Shown: positions 53,008-60,681 of the stretch, piece by piece
Position numbering within the stretch: position 1 is the first letter of the stretch
Layout of the letters: the number at the start of each line of letters is the position of its first letter
Origin: Halodurantibacterium flavum
Lineage (GTDB): Bacteria > Pseudomonadota > Alphaproteobacteria > Rhodobacterales > Rhodobacteraceae
Assembly (NCBI RefSeq): GCF_042681825.1
Contig: NZ_JBHUGH010000037.1
Span: forward strand, 83,123-147,122
Length of the DNA: 64,000 bases
Direction: 5' to 3'
Made by a program: the position numbers and the translations under genes
The notes under the pieces: model-generated
What the model saw: only the letters and a program-made list of their open reading frames with translations
The model's database searches: none
What the model was told of the DNA's origin: nothing

Positions 53008-54024
53008 ATGTTGCACCTTCTGCTGACGCTCTGCCTGACCGAGGCGCCCGCGATCTGCGCCGAACGGCTGCTGCCGCTGCCGCCGCAGGAGGATTGCGAG
53101 GCGGTGGCTGTGCCGCACATCGAAACCTGGCTGTCGGACCGCCCCGACCTGCGCCCGCGGGGCTGGCGATGCGGCGCGGCGCCTGCACTCGATCTGGCCG
53201 AGATCGCGCCGGGGCTGTTGGTCCATACCGGGGCGAACGCCATGCCCGACCCCCAAAACCTGGGCGAGATCGCGAACCTTGGTGTGGTGATCGGCCGGGA
53301 TGCAGTGGCGGTGATCGACGCGGGCGCCACGCGCGCGCAGGGCGAGGCGCTTTATGCGGCGATCCGCGCCCGCACCGACCGCCCCGTCTCGCATCTTGTC
53401 CTGACGCATATCCATCCCGATCACAGTTTCGGCGCCGAGGTCTTTCGCGAAGCGGGGGCCGAGATCGTGGCCGCCCGCAATTTCGCACCCTCGATGGCCG
53501 CGCGGGCCGAAACCTATCTGCAAAGCTATCGCGACCAGATCGGCGCGCAGGCGATGCTTGGCACGCGGATTGCCCTTCCGGATCGCGTGGCTGACGCTGA
53601 AACCATCGACCTCGGCGGCGCGAGGCTGAGGCTGGAGCCGGTCGCCACCGCCCATAGCGACAGCGATCTGGTGGTGCTGCATGTGGAAAGCGGCATCCTC
53701 TTTACCGGCGATCTGGTCTTCAACCGCCTCGCGCCAACGCTGGACGGCTCGTTACAGGGCTGGGCCGACTGGCTGGCGCAGCCGCGCGACCTGCGCGCGA
53801 TCGTGCCGGGGCATGGCCCGGCGCCCCTGCCCTGGCCCGAGGGGGCGGATGCGACCCGGGCCTATCTGGCGCTGCTGGACCGGCAGGTGCGCGCGGCTCT
53901 TGATGCAGGCGAACCGATGAGCCGCGCCATCACCGCGCCACCGCCCGGCGGAGACTGGGTGGGCATGTCAGAGGCGCATCCCCGCAACCTGTCGGCCGCC
54001 TACAAGGAACTCGAATGGGAGTGA
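53008..54024 (+). CDS. quinoprotein relay-system zinc metallohydrolase (metallo-beta-lactamase fold)
   Basis: A 338-residue MBL-fold protein. The metal site HxHxDH is present as LTHIHPDHSFG (His134, His136, Asp138, His139), with later ligands in ATAHSDSDLVV and ILFTGDLVF and the C-terminal VPGHGPAPLPW. The N-terminal hydrophobic stretch MLHLLLTLCLTEAPAIC may direct export. Two Cys pairs in the N-terminal 60 residues are a feature of the relay-system hydrolase 2 group found with SoxYZ-like carriers and PQQ dehydrogenases. It is the only plus gene in this part of the island. The substrate is unknown. Confidence 0.87.
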   Translation: MLHLLLTLCLTEAPAICAERLLPLPPQEDCEAVAVPHIETWLSDRPDLRPRGWRCGAAPALDLAEIAPGLLVHTGANAMPDPQNLGEIANLGVVIGRDAVAVIDAGATRAQGEALYAAIRARTDRPVSHLVLTHIHPDHSFGAEVFREAGAEIVAARNFAPSMAARAETYLQSYRDQIGAQAMLGTRIALPDRVADAETIDLGGARLRLEPVATAHSDSDLVVLHVESGILFTGDLVFNRLAPTLDGSLQGWADWLAQPRDLRAIVPGHGPAPLPWPEGADATRAYLALLDRQVRAALDAGEPMSRAITAPPPGGDWVGMSEAHPRNLSAAYKELEWE

Positions 54025-54031
54025 TCCGATC

Positions 54032-54685
54032 TTACTGCGGCAGATGCGCCATCACCGCCCGCCCCAGTGCGAAGGCCCGTTGTTCAAGGATCACCGGCGT
54101 TTCACAGACATAGATCAGCGATTGCTGGCGGTCGAGAAAGATGCGCGTGTCCCAGTCGAGTTGCAGCTCGACCTCATCCATGCGGTCATAGTCGGGCTCA
54201 CCCCGTTCCATCGCGGCGGTCAATGCGGCCATTTCCTGACGGCGCGCGTCGATCTGGTCATCCAGCGCCTTCTGCTTGGTCGCATAGCGGGCGATCCCGG
54301 AAATGATGTTGGACCGCGCCCGGTCGATGCGCTGGAACGTCGCGAGGTAAAGCGCGGTCAGCCGCGCGGCATCCGCCTCTTGCGCAAAATCTTCGATCAG
54401 CGCTTCGGCCTCGGGCAGGGGGGTCCGGCGCAGTTCCAGCCGAGCTGCGAGGCGCTGGATCTCGGGCTCGCGTGCCATCGCCTCGATTGCGTCGTCGGGC
54501 TGGGGGCCGGCCCAGACCTGCCCCAGCGACAGATGCGGGATCTTGCGCTGGATGCAGGGCCATTCCGGGTCGTCAAAGGTCGCGGCCGCGACCGGATGGC
54601 CAGGCAGCCCCGCAACAAGGGTCGCGACAAGGCTGGCGACAAGGCCCGTCACGAGGACCCTGACAAATATCGGTGCAGTTCGCAT
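54032..54685 (-). CDS. exported protein of unknown function, last gene of lut-like operon (LutG position)
   Basis: A 217-residue protein with a signal peptide (cleavage near VAAA, about residue 34). The mature part starts with DPEWPCIQRKIPHLSLGQVWAG, then is largely helical with many charged residues, and has a second Cys near the end (YVCETPV). I know of no functional assignment. It sits 4 bases after the ABC-2 permease gene, the place taken by lutG in the methylobacterial lanthanide-transport cluster as I recall it. It is convergent with the metallohydrolase gene. Confidence 0.75.
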   Translation of the reverse strand: MRTAPIFVRVLVTGLVASLVATLVAGLPGHPVAAATFDDPEWPCIQRKIPHLSLGQVWAGPQPDDAIEAMAREPEIQRLAARLELRRTPLPEAEALIEDFAQEADAARLTALYLATFQRIDRARSNIISGIARYATKQKALDDQIDARRQEMAALTAAMERGEPDYDRMDEVELQLDWDTRIFLDRQQSLIYVCETPVILEQRAFALGRAVMAHLPQ

Positions 54686-54689
54686 GGGC

Positions 54690-55532
54690 TTATCCTTTCC
54701 GTTTCCGCCAGAGCCCCTTTGCAGGGTCGTACATGTAGACCGCCGCGCCGAAGAACAGGATCGCGCAGCCCAGAACCACGGCGAAGGAAAGCGGCTCGAA
54801 CCGCAGGTAGAGGGCAAATCGGATCAGTTCCACAGCGTGGGTGAAGGGGTTGAAAAGCGCGATATCATGCAAAAGCGTGCTCGATTCCCGCAGGCGCCAC
54901 AGCGGGTAAAGCGCGGTGGAGGCAAAGAACATCGGAAAGATCACGAAGTTCATCACCCCCGCAAAATTTTCCAGCTGCCGGATCGCCGAGGAGATAAGGA
55001 GCCCGAGCGACCCGAGCATGAGCCCCGTCAGCACAAGCGCGGGCAAGAGCGTAAGGAACCCCGTCGGCGGCGGCTCTATCCCCCAGGCCCAGGCGATGGC
55101 AAGAAATGCATAGACCTGAAGCACGGACACGAAGGCCCCGGCCAGCAGTTTCGAGCCGAGCAGGAACCACCGGGGAAAGGGGCTGACCAGAAGGGTGCGC
55201 ATCGCCCCCGTTTCGCGATCATAGACCATCGACAGCGATGACTGCATCCCGTTGAAAAGCTGGATCATCGCGCAAAGACCGGGCGTCACGTAGACCTCGT
55301 AGAGCACATAGGTCTGGTAGGGGGGCGTGATCGACAGGCCCAGCACCGCCCGGAAGCCTGCGGCAAAGATGAACAGCCAGACCAGCGGCCGGACCAGCGC
55401 GGCGACGAACCGTTCCCGCTGATGCACGAAGCGCAGCACCTCGCGCCACACGATGCCGCGAAAGGCCGTCGCATAGGCGCGCGGCCCCCGGCGCGTGGGG
55501 GCGGCCACCGGCAGGGCGCCCGGCGCGTTCAT
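54690..55532 (-). CDS. ABC-2 type permease of the PQQ alcohol-dehydrogenase/lanthanide locus (LutF-like)
   Basis: A 280-residue membrane protein with six helices in the ABC-2 pattern: an N-terminal cytoplasmic amphipathic stretch, VRPLVWLFIFAAGFRAVLG, MVYDRETGAMRTLLVSPFPRW as the coupling region, and LFNPFTHAVELIRFALY near the end. The start overlaps the stop of its ATPase gene (ATGA). Permeases of this type are usually exporters, yet the operon also encodes a periplasmic binding protein. Homologous ABC-2 pairs in Pseudomonas putida (Ped) and Methylobacterium (Lut) are needed for lanthanide use. Confidence 0.88.
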   Translation of the reverse strand: MNAPGALPVAAPTRRGPRAYATAFRGIVWREVLRFVHQRERFVAALVRPLVWLFIFAAGFRAVLGLSITPPYQTYVLYEVYVTPGLCAMIQLFNGMQSSLSMVYDRETGAMRTLLVSPFPRWFLLGSKLLAGAFVSVLQVYAFLAIAWAWGIEPPPTGFLTLLPALVLTGLMLGSLGLLISSAIRQLENFAGVMNFVIFPMFFASTALYPLWRLRESSTLLHDIALFNPFTHAVELIRFALYLRFEPLSFAVVLGCAILFFGAAVYMYDPAKGLWRKRKG

Positions 55533-56251
55533 GCGGGCAGCCCCGTCAGGCGCAGGAATGCGTCGGTCAGGGTGCCGGTGCCGGCAAGCCCGGCGGCGGT
55601 GGCCCTTGCCAGAACCTCGCCCCGGTGCAGGATCACCACAGGGTCGTCCGGCGCGATTTCGTCCAGCACATGCGTGGCCCAAAGGGTCGAGACGCCGGAG
55701 GTTTCGATCAGCCGCCGCACCAGCGCCAGAACATCGGCCCGCGCCTTGACGTCGAGCCCCACCGTCGCCTCATCGAGCAGCAAAAGCCGGGGGCGATGCA
55801 GCAGCGCGCGGGCAATCTCGGCCCGGCGCTGCTGCCCGCCCGACAGGGTCGCGACCCGCGCGTTCTGCCGCTCCTCCAGATCGACAAGGGCCAGCATCTC
55901 GGCGATGCGGGTCAGGGCGGCGCGCCGGGGGATGCCGTGCAGGGCCGCGTGATAAAGGAGGTTCTGCCGCAGCGTCAGGTCGGCGTCCAGCGCGCGGGTC
56001 TGGAACACGACGCCCAGCCGTTCCAGCGCGGCACCGGGGCTGCGCCTTGCGTCATGGCCCGCCACGCGGATCGTCCCGCTCGTGCTGTCGTAAAGCCGGG
56101 TGATGAGCGAGAAGAGCGTCGTCTTGCCCGCCCCGTTTACCCCCAGAAGCGCGCAGAAACTGCCCTGCGGCACGCTGAAACTCACGTCCCGCAGGGCCGT
56201 CACCCGGCCAAAGCTGTGGCTGACGCCGCTGACCTCGAGCGCGGGGATCAT
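55529..56251 (-). CDS. ABC transporter ATP-binding protein of the lut-like operon (LutE-like)
   Basis: A 240-residue ATPase. Walker A is GVNGAGKTT, the Q loop VVFQTRALD, the signature LSGGQQRRAEIARAL, Walker B LLLLDEATVGLD (the usual P after E is an A here) and the switch His ATHVLDEI. It matches the ATPase type of PQQ-dependent alcohol dehydrogenase systems. It lies 7 bases after the small acidic protein gene and overlaps the permease gene downstream. Confidence 0.9.
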   Translation of the reverse strand: MIPALEVSGVSHSFGRVTALRDVSFSVPQGSFCALLGVNGAGKTTLFSLITRLYDSTSGTIRVAGHDARRSPGAALERLGVVFQTRALDADLTLRQNLLYHAALHGIPRRAALTRIAEMLALVDLEERQNARVATLSGGQQRRAEIARALLHRPRLLLLDEATVGLDVKARADVLALVRRLIETSGVSTLWATHVLDEIAPDDPVVILHRGEVLARATAAGLAGTGTLTDAFLRLTGLPA

Positions 56252-56258
56252 CGGCGGA

Positions 56259-56510
56259 TCATTCCGCGCGGCGTTCGGTCACGTTCAGATCGGCGTCGAG
56301 CTTCATGTCATACTGGCCATCGGCGCACATCACGTCGTCGAGGTCATAGGTGCCGTCATCCTCCAGCTCGATATCCTCGGGGTCGATCTCGCACTGCATC
56401 TCGGCGAGCATCGCGTTGATGCGTTCGACCGTTTCGGCATCGGGCGTGTCGGCCAGCGCCGGCCCGGTCAGCAGGGCAAGCGCGGCGAGAATGGTAAGGG
56501 GGCGTTTCAT
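56259..56510 (-). CDS. small, very acidic exported PepSY-like protein; possible metal binder
   Basis: An 83-residue precursor with a signal peptide (cleavage after ALA, residue 20). The 63-residue mature protein is dominated by Asp and Glu, with acidic runs DPEDIELEDDG and KLDADLNV, and two Cys (EMQCEID and DVMCADG) that may form a disulfide. The strand-turn pattern near the end is like a half PepSY domain. Lanpepsy, a PepSY protein of Methylobacillus, binds lanthanides, and this gene lies inside a lut-like operon. Lanthanide binding is thus a reasonable hypothesis, without direct evidence; it is not an EF-hand lanmodulin. Confidence 0.75.
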   Translation of the reverse strand: MKRPLTILAALALLTGPALADTPDAETVERINAMLAEMQCEIDPEDIELEDDGTYDLDDVMCADGQYDMKLDADLNVTERRAE

Positions 56511-56534
56511 GCGGTTCTCCTTTTCAACGGATTT

Positions 56535-56981
56535 TCAGCGGATGTGGAATACGGCGCGCTGGGTTTCCCCTGTCGAGCCGGGGATGCGCAGTTCATAGGT
56601 CCCGGGCACGACGGCGATGAAGGACATGTCCACCTCGCCTGCCGCGTCGAATTCGATGCTGTGAACGCCCATGGGGCGGATCTCGATCTTGTTGATGACG
56701 ATCTCGTTCACCCAGATTGCGCGAAAGAAGTCCCCGCCCGACAGCGCCAGTTCCGCCGAGCCGTCGGCCACGATCTGCAACCGGTAATAGGTGCCGGACT
56801 TGAGTTCGTAATCGGCCCCCGCCACCGGCTGCCCGGAGGCAAGCGTCAGGGGTTCCAGCCGTTCGCGGTTGCTGGCCGACATGAGCCCCGCAAAGCCATA
56901 GTCGAACGGTTGCGCCGCAACTGGCCCCGCAACTGGCCCCGCGAGCCAACATGCCGCTGCGATTGCGATGATGCGTTTCAT
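56535..56981 (-). CDS. exported cupredoxin-like beta-sandwich protein, unknown
   Basis: A 148-residue protein with a signal peptide (about 1-23). The mature part is a series of beta strands (YRLQIVADGSAEL, FRAIWVNEIVINKIEI, VDMSFIAVVPGTYELRIPG) like a cupredoxin sandwich, but it has no Cys and no obvious type 1 copper Cys-His-Met set. The ATG at 56981 follows GAGAGGG. It lies between the beta-propeller and the acidic PepSY-like gene in the lut-like operon. The fold guess is from pattern only. Confidence 0.75.
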   Translation of the reverse strand: MKRIIAIAAACWLAGPVAGPVAAQPFDYGFAGLMSASNRERLEPLTLASGQPVAGADYELKSGTYYRLQIVADGSAELALSGGDFFRAIWVNEIVINKIEIRPMGVHSIEFDAAGEVDMSFIAVVPGTYELRIPGSTGETQRAVFHIR

Positions 56982-57038
56982 GCCCTCTCTCCCTTTGCTG
57001 TTCAGTGGGTCTTGGCCATTCACGGGCCCTTTCGCTCT

Positions 57039-58025
57039 TCACGGGGTGGCGACCGCGACGACGCCCCAGGGCTGTTCGCCGACCTGAACCGAGCGGATGA
57101 CGCGGTTGGTTGCCACCTCGATGATCGAGATGTCGTTGGAATTGCCGTTGGTGGTGAAAAGGAACCGTTCGTCCGGGCTGAAGGCCAGTTGCCAGACGCG
57201 CTGCCCGACCAGCAGGTAATCCTCGACCTCATAGGTTTCGCCGTTCACCACCGCGACGCGGTTCGCCGGGCCAAGCGCGACATAGACCGTGCGCCCGTCC
57301 CCGGTGACCTTGAGGCCCACGGGCTGCAGCGCCTCGGGCAGGACGCCCGGCACCTCGAACGTGATCTTGTGCACGATCTCGCGTGCCTCGGGGTCGATCA
57401 CCGAAACCGTGCCGCCGATTTCCGAGGTCACGAACAGCACCGATCCGTCGCTGGTGAACTGCGCATAGCGGGGGCGCTGGTCGACCAGCACATTCGCCAC
57501 GATCTCATAGGTCTCGGCGTCGATGAAATGCGCCATGTTCGTCGTTTCCGACGTGTTGATGACGATCCGGCCATCGGGGGAAATGCCCATCCCCTCGGGC
57601 TCCACCCCCACGGGGATTTCCGCCAGCACCTGTCGGGTTTCCACATCCACCACGGTCACGAGGTTGTCGTCCTCATTCGCGATGTAAAGCGGGTTGCCCG
57701 AGGGGTGCAGCACGAAAAGCTCCGGGTCCGGGCCCGAGGGGAGCGAGGGCAGTTCCTCATAGGTTTCGGTGTCGAACACCCGCACGAGGTCGTCATCCGA
57801 GGCGCAGACATAGAGGATCCGCCCATCGGGCGAGGCGGTGATGCCGCGCGGCCGCTGTCCCCCGGCAAAGCTGTGGATCACCTCGAAGGTGGTGCCGTCC
57901 AGCACGGTGATGTCGTTGCTGCGTTCGTTGCTGACAAAGATCCGGTCGGCAAAGGCGGGGCCGGCGGCCAGCAGCGCGGCCGCGACCAGGGCGCAAAGCC
58001 GGGGGGTAAAGGGCGGGGTGGTCAC
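57039..58025 (-). CDS. YVTN-type beta-propeller protein of PQQ-dependent catabolism
   Basis: A 328-residue exported protein (signal peptide to about residue 26, AFAD) with about seven repeats of roughly 42 residues, each of the form PxGIxxSPDGRxLYVxxxxDNxVxVxD. Examples are GITASPDGRILYVCASDDD and GMGISPDGRIVINTSE. The GTG start at 58025 is preferred over an ATG at 58043 because AGGAGG lies between them, and because it overlaps the previous stop (GTGA). This family accompanies PQQ alcohol dehydrogenase and lanthanide-uptake loci. It may bind the transported ligand or act as a periplasmic scaffold. Confidence 0.9.
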   Translation of the reverse strand: MTTPPFTPRLCALVAAALLAAGPAFADRIFVSNERSNDITVLDGTTFEVIHSFAGGQRPRGITASPDGRILYVCASDDDLVRVFDTETYEELPSLPSGPDPELFVLHPSGNPLYIANEDDNLVTVVDVETRQVLAEIPVGVEPEGMGISPDGRIVINTSETTNMAHFIDAETYEIVANVLVDQRPRYAQFTSDGSVLFVTSEIGGTVSVIDPEAREIVHKITFEVPGVLPEALQPVGLKVTGDGRTVYVALGPANRVAVVNGETYEVEDYLLVGQRVWQLAFSPDERFLFTTNGNSNDISIIEVATNRVIRSVQVGEQPWGVVAVATP

Positions 58026-59218
58026 TGTTGGCCTCCTCTGCATTGGCTTTCGGGGCGGTCATGGCCAAGGCTGTCGAGCTGGCTGACCTGATGCAAGAAT
58101 TGTGGCTGCGGCGAGACCGAGGTGACGACCGGGCCGGTCGCAAGCAGGACCGGCTGGCGCAACTGCCCGTCCCAGTCGCGAAAGGACAGGGCCTGCCCCT
58201 TGAAGCCCGCAAGCTCCAGCGCGGGGCTGCGGATATAGGCCTCGATCTCGGTGAAATCTTCGGACCCGGTGCGGCTTGCCGCCTCGCCCAGGGCGCGCAG
58301 AGCCAGCCAGACCTGATAATCCTCATCCCGCGCGGGGCGGTTCGCGAGCCGTTCGAACCGGGTCTGGAACTGGGTTGCGCCCCATGCCTCATGCGCGGGG
58401 TGCCAGCTTGCCGGGCGCAATCCGGCCGAACCCGCGACGGGCCGCGCATCCCATGTGTGATAGGGCAGCCATGCGGCGAATATCCCGGCCTCATCGGCGG
58501 CGACGATGACGTGATGGTCGCGCGCCCTCTGGGTAAAGACCGGCATCTGCGCCTGCACCTGCACATGGCCGCTGTCGGTGCGCCGGGCGCCGCCCGTATC
58601 CTCATAGACCCGTTCCTCGACGATCCGCGCCCCGAACTTGCGCGCGGCGTGGCGATAGGCCTCGGCCAGCGCCTGATCCTCGGGGTGACTGCCGGCGATC
58701 AGGAACCAGTCGGACCAGCGCTTGGTGACAAGGAACTGCGCCAGCGCATCGGCCAGCATCGCGTTGCTGGGCGCGGTGTGCAGAAGGTTCGGGCGGCAGC
58801 CCTCATTGCGCAGGCCATCGGCGCGGCTGCGGGCGTTCACGATCAGCGCCCGGTCGCCCGCCGTGTCGGCCAGCGCGCCCGTGACCGTCTCATCCGCCAG
58901 GGTCACGATCAGGCGGATATCGTCGGCCAGAATACCCTCCAGCACCTCGGCCGCGTTGTCGGGGGTGGCGGTGAATTCGTCGGTCACAAAGCTCTGGCCC
59001 ATGAACTGGCCGGTGGTGCCGTTGTCGGCGGTTGCCAGCCGCGCGCCGGCAAAGCCCAGATCGTCAGGCGGCAGGTCGAGCCGGGAAATGGGCGCGCGCC
59101 CCGTCTGATCGACCCGCAGCACGGCCGCGCGATATTCGCTCTCCGCCATGGCCGGTTGCACAAGGGCCGGCTGTAGCAGGGCAAGGGCGATCACGCCCGC
59201 AAAGGCAAGGTTTCGCAT
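58022..59218 (-). CDS. periplasmic binding protein of the PQQ alcohol-dehydrogenase/lanthanide locus (LutA/PedA1-like)
   Basis: A 398-residue exported protein (signal peptide to residue 25, AMAES). It has the two-lobed fold of branched-chain amino acid-type binding proteins: LARLATADNGTTGQF region, IRLIVTLADETVTGAL, RWSDWFLIAGSHPEDQALAEAY. It fits the binding-protein family reserved to PQQ alcohol dehydrogenase systems. The operon also encodes an ABC-2 permease and ATPase, and homologues are required for lanthanide uptake in P. putida and Methylobacterium. AGGAGG precedes the ATG. It is the first gene of the seven-gene operon. Confidence 0.88.
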   Translation of the reverse strand: MRNLAFAGVIALALLQPALVQPAMAESEYRAAVLRVDQTGRAPISRLDLPPDDLGFAGARLATADNGTTGQFMGQSFVTDEFTATPDNAAEVLEGILADDIRLIVTLADETVTGALADTAGDRALIVNARSRADGLRNEGCRPNLLHTAPSNAMLADALAQFLVTKRWSDWFLIAGSHPEDQALAEAYRHAARKFGARIVEERVYEDTGGARRTDSGHVQVQAQMPVFTQRARDHHVIVAADEAGIFAAWLPYHTWDARPVAGSAGLRPASWHPAHEAWGATQFQTRFERLANRPARDEDYQVWLALRALGEAASRTGSEDFTEIEAYIRSPALELAGFKGQALSFRDWDGQLRQPVLLATGPVVTSVSPQPQFLHQVSQLDSLGHDRPESQCRGGQQ

Positions 59219-59332
59219 GGTCTCCTCCTGCCGTCATGGGGCATCAGGACGCGCGGCTGGCCAAGCTGTTTTTGCCGTTAAGAAAAACATAAGGCTTTGT
59301 TTTCAAGGGCTCTCATACTTTTGTCGGGGGGC

Positions 59333-59863
59333 TCAGGGGGCGCCCGGCTCAGGCTCCGCAGCGACGAGCGGTCCGGGCCAGCCCTCGCTGCCTTCGGGAA
59401 ACCAGCGCGCGCCGTCATAGCCCATCAGACGCGCACGACGGGTCGCGTTCCACGACATCCAGCAGTCGGACTTGCAGAAAAAGACCATGGGCGCGCTGCG
59501 GTCGCCGCCGCTGATCCGGTCAAGCACCGCCGCCATCCAGCGCTCGGTTTCCGGGGCCAGCGCTTCATATCCGATGCCAGGCACCCAATGGGCGCCGGGG
59601 ATCGTGTCATGGGGCGGGCTGCGCCAGATCGTGCCCTCGGGCAGGCCGTCGGGGCGGGTCGTTGCGGGCAGGACGTCGACAAAGGCCACGCCGCCTGCAT
59701 GCAGCGCCTGCGCCTCGTCCAGGGACAGGCCGGGGGTGCCCAGCACCGTATCGGGAACGGGGGCGCGATAGGGCGGGCCGCGAAAGCCCTCGGGCTCGGA
59801 CCCGGCCAGCGCCATCCCCGGCAGGCAAAGCGCGAGCGCGAAAGAGAGCGCCCGCGCCCGCAT
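59333..59863 (-). CDS. PQQ-dependent catabolism-associated CxxxCW-motif protein (rhodanese-like)
   Basis: A 176-residue exported protein (signal peptide to about residue 20). The core is a rhodanese-like fold with LSLDEAQALHAGGVAFVDV and the active-site loop FFCKSDCWMSWNATRRA, which carries the family's Cys-Trp motif. Proteins of this type are found only near PQQ alcohol dehydrogenases. It is downstream of xoxJ, sharing the TGATG junction, so it ends the xoxG-xoxJ unit. A thiol-redox or sulfur-carrier role together with the SoxYZ-like protein is an inference. Confidence 0.9.
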   Translation of the reverse strand: MRARALSFALALCLPGMALAGSEPEGFRGPPYRAPVPDTVLGTPGLSLDEAQALHAGGVAFVDVLPATTRPDGLPEGTIWRSPPHDTIPGAHWVPGIGYEALAPETERWMAAVLDRISGGDRSAPMVFFCKSDCWMSWNATRRARLMGYDGARWFPEGSEGWPGPLVAAEPEPGAP

Positions 59864-60681
59864 CAGTTTATCACCTTGAGCGCGGTGCCGTAGTCATCCA
59901 CCAGCGGCACGCCCGCCTCGAGCAGGATACGGTCGATTTCCGCCTGATTGCGCCGGATGAGCGAGTTGAGCTGGTTCTTCCAGACGATCTCGCCCGCGCG
60001 GACGCCCATCGTGATGCGGTAGAAGAGGCGCGGCGCGCCTTCGTCCTGCAAGAGCGGCGTCGCGACCAGCCCCCGTTCCTGCGCCAGCGGCCCGCCGATC
60101 GGCCCCCAGAGGATCGCGAGGTCGATCTCGCCGGCTTCCAGGTCGTCGAGCATGTCGCCGGCGGGGTCCTCGACCCGGCGATCCACGACCAGATCATAGC
60201 CCTTGGCCCGCCCGATCAGCCCATGGCGTGCCAGATGGCTGGCCGGGGGCGTTCCTGCCACGACCCCGATCCTGTGACCTGCAAGCGCCGGGTCCGAGAG
60301 CCGGTCCACCGAGGCGAGCGGATCGTCCGGGCGCGAGATCAGCACATGGGTCGAGGTGTAGTAGTGGTTGGTGTTCAGCACCAGTTCATGCCCCTGGGCA
60401 TAGCCGATCACCACATCGCAGCGCCCGGCCTGAAGCGTGTTGCGCACAAAGCCCGTGACCATCGGAAACCAGGTATGTTCCAGCGGCAGGCCCTGAACCT
60501 CGGCCAGGTATTCGGCGATACGGTTTTCGAACCCGGTGCCGTCGCGGGACGATGCCGGGCTGTTCGCCGGATCGGCACAGACCCGGAAGGCGGATTGCGA
60601 CACCAGGTCGGCGACCTGCGCATTCGCCGCCGGGGCGACCAGCAGCAGGGCGAGGGCGGCGAGGCGGATCATCCCATGCAT
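59863..60681 (-). CDS. xoxJ: XoxJ-like periplasmic binding protein of the methanol dehydrogenase locus
   Basis: A 272-residue exported protein (signal peptide to about residue 21) of the extracellular solute-binding family 3 fold: FRVCADPANSPASSRDGTGFEN, FPMVTGFVRNTLQAGRCDVVIGY and LAGHRIGVVAGTPP. XoxJ/MxaJ proteins are thought to help maturation of the quinoprotein, not nutrient uptake. The start at 60681 has GGAGG only 4 bases upstream; an ATG at 60672 that overlaps the previous stop (ATGA) is an alternative. The order xoxF-xoxG-xoxJ is conserved. Confidence 0.9.
   Translation of the reverse strand: MHGMIRLAALALLLVAPAANAQVADLVSQSAFRVCADPANSPASSRDGTGFENRIAEYLAEVQGLPLEHTWFPMVTGFVRNTLQAGRCDVVIGYAQGHELVLNTNHYYTSTHVLISRPDDPLASVDRLSDPALAGHRIGVVAGTPPASHLARHGLIGRAKGYDLVVDRRVEDPAGDMLDDLEAGEIDLAILWGPIGGPLAQERGLVATPLLQDEGAPRLFYRITMGVRAGEIVWKNQLNSLIRRNQAEIDRILLEAGVPLVDDYGTALKVIN

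Noticed and set aside
56259..56510. Lanmodulin
   Set aside because: No EF-hand loops with the spacing DxDxDG...E are present; the protein is too short and PepSY-like.
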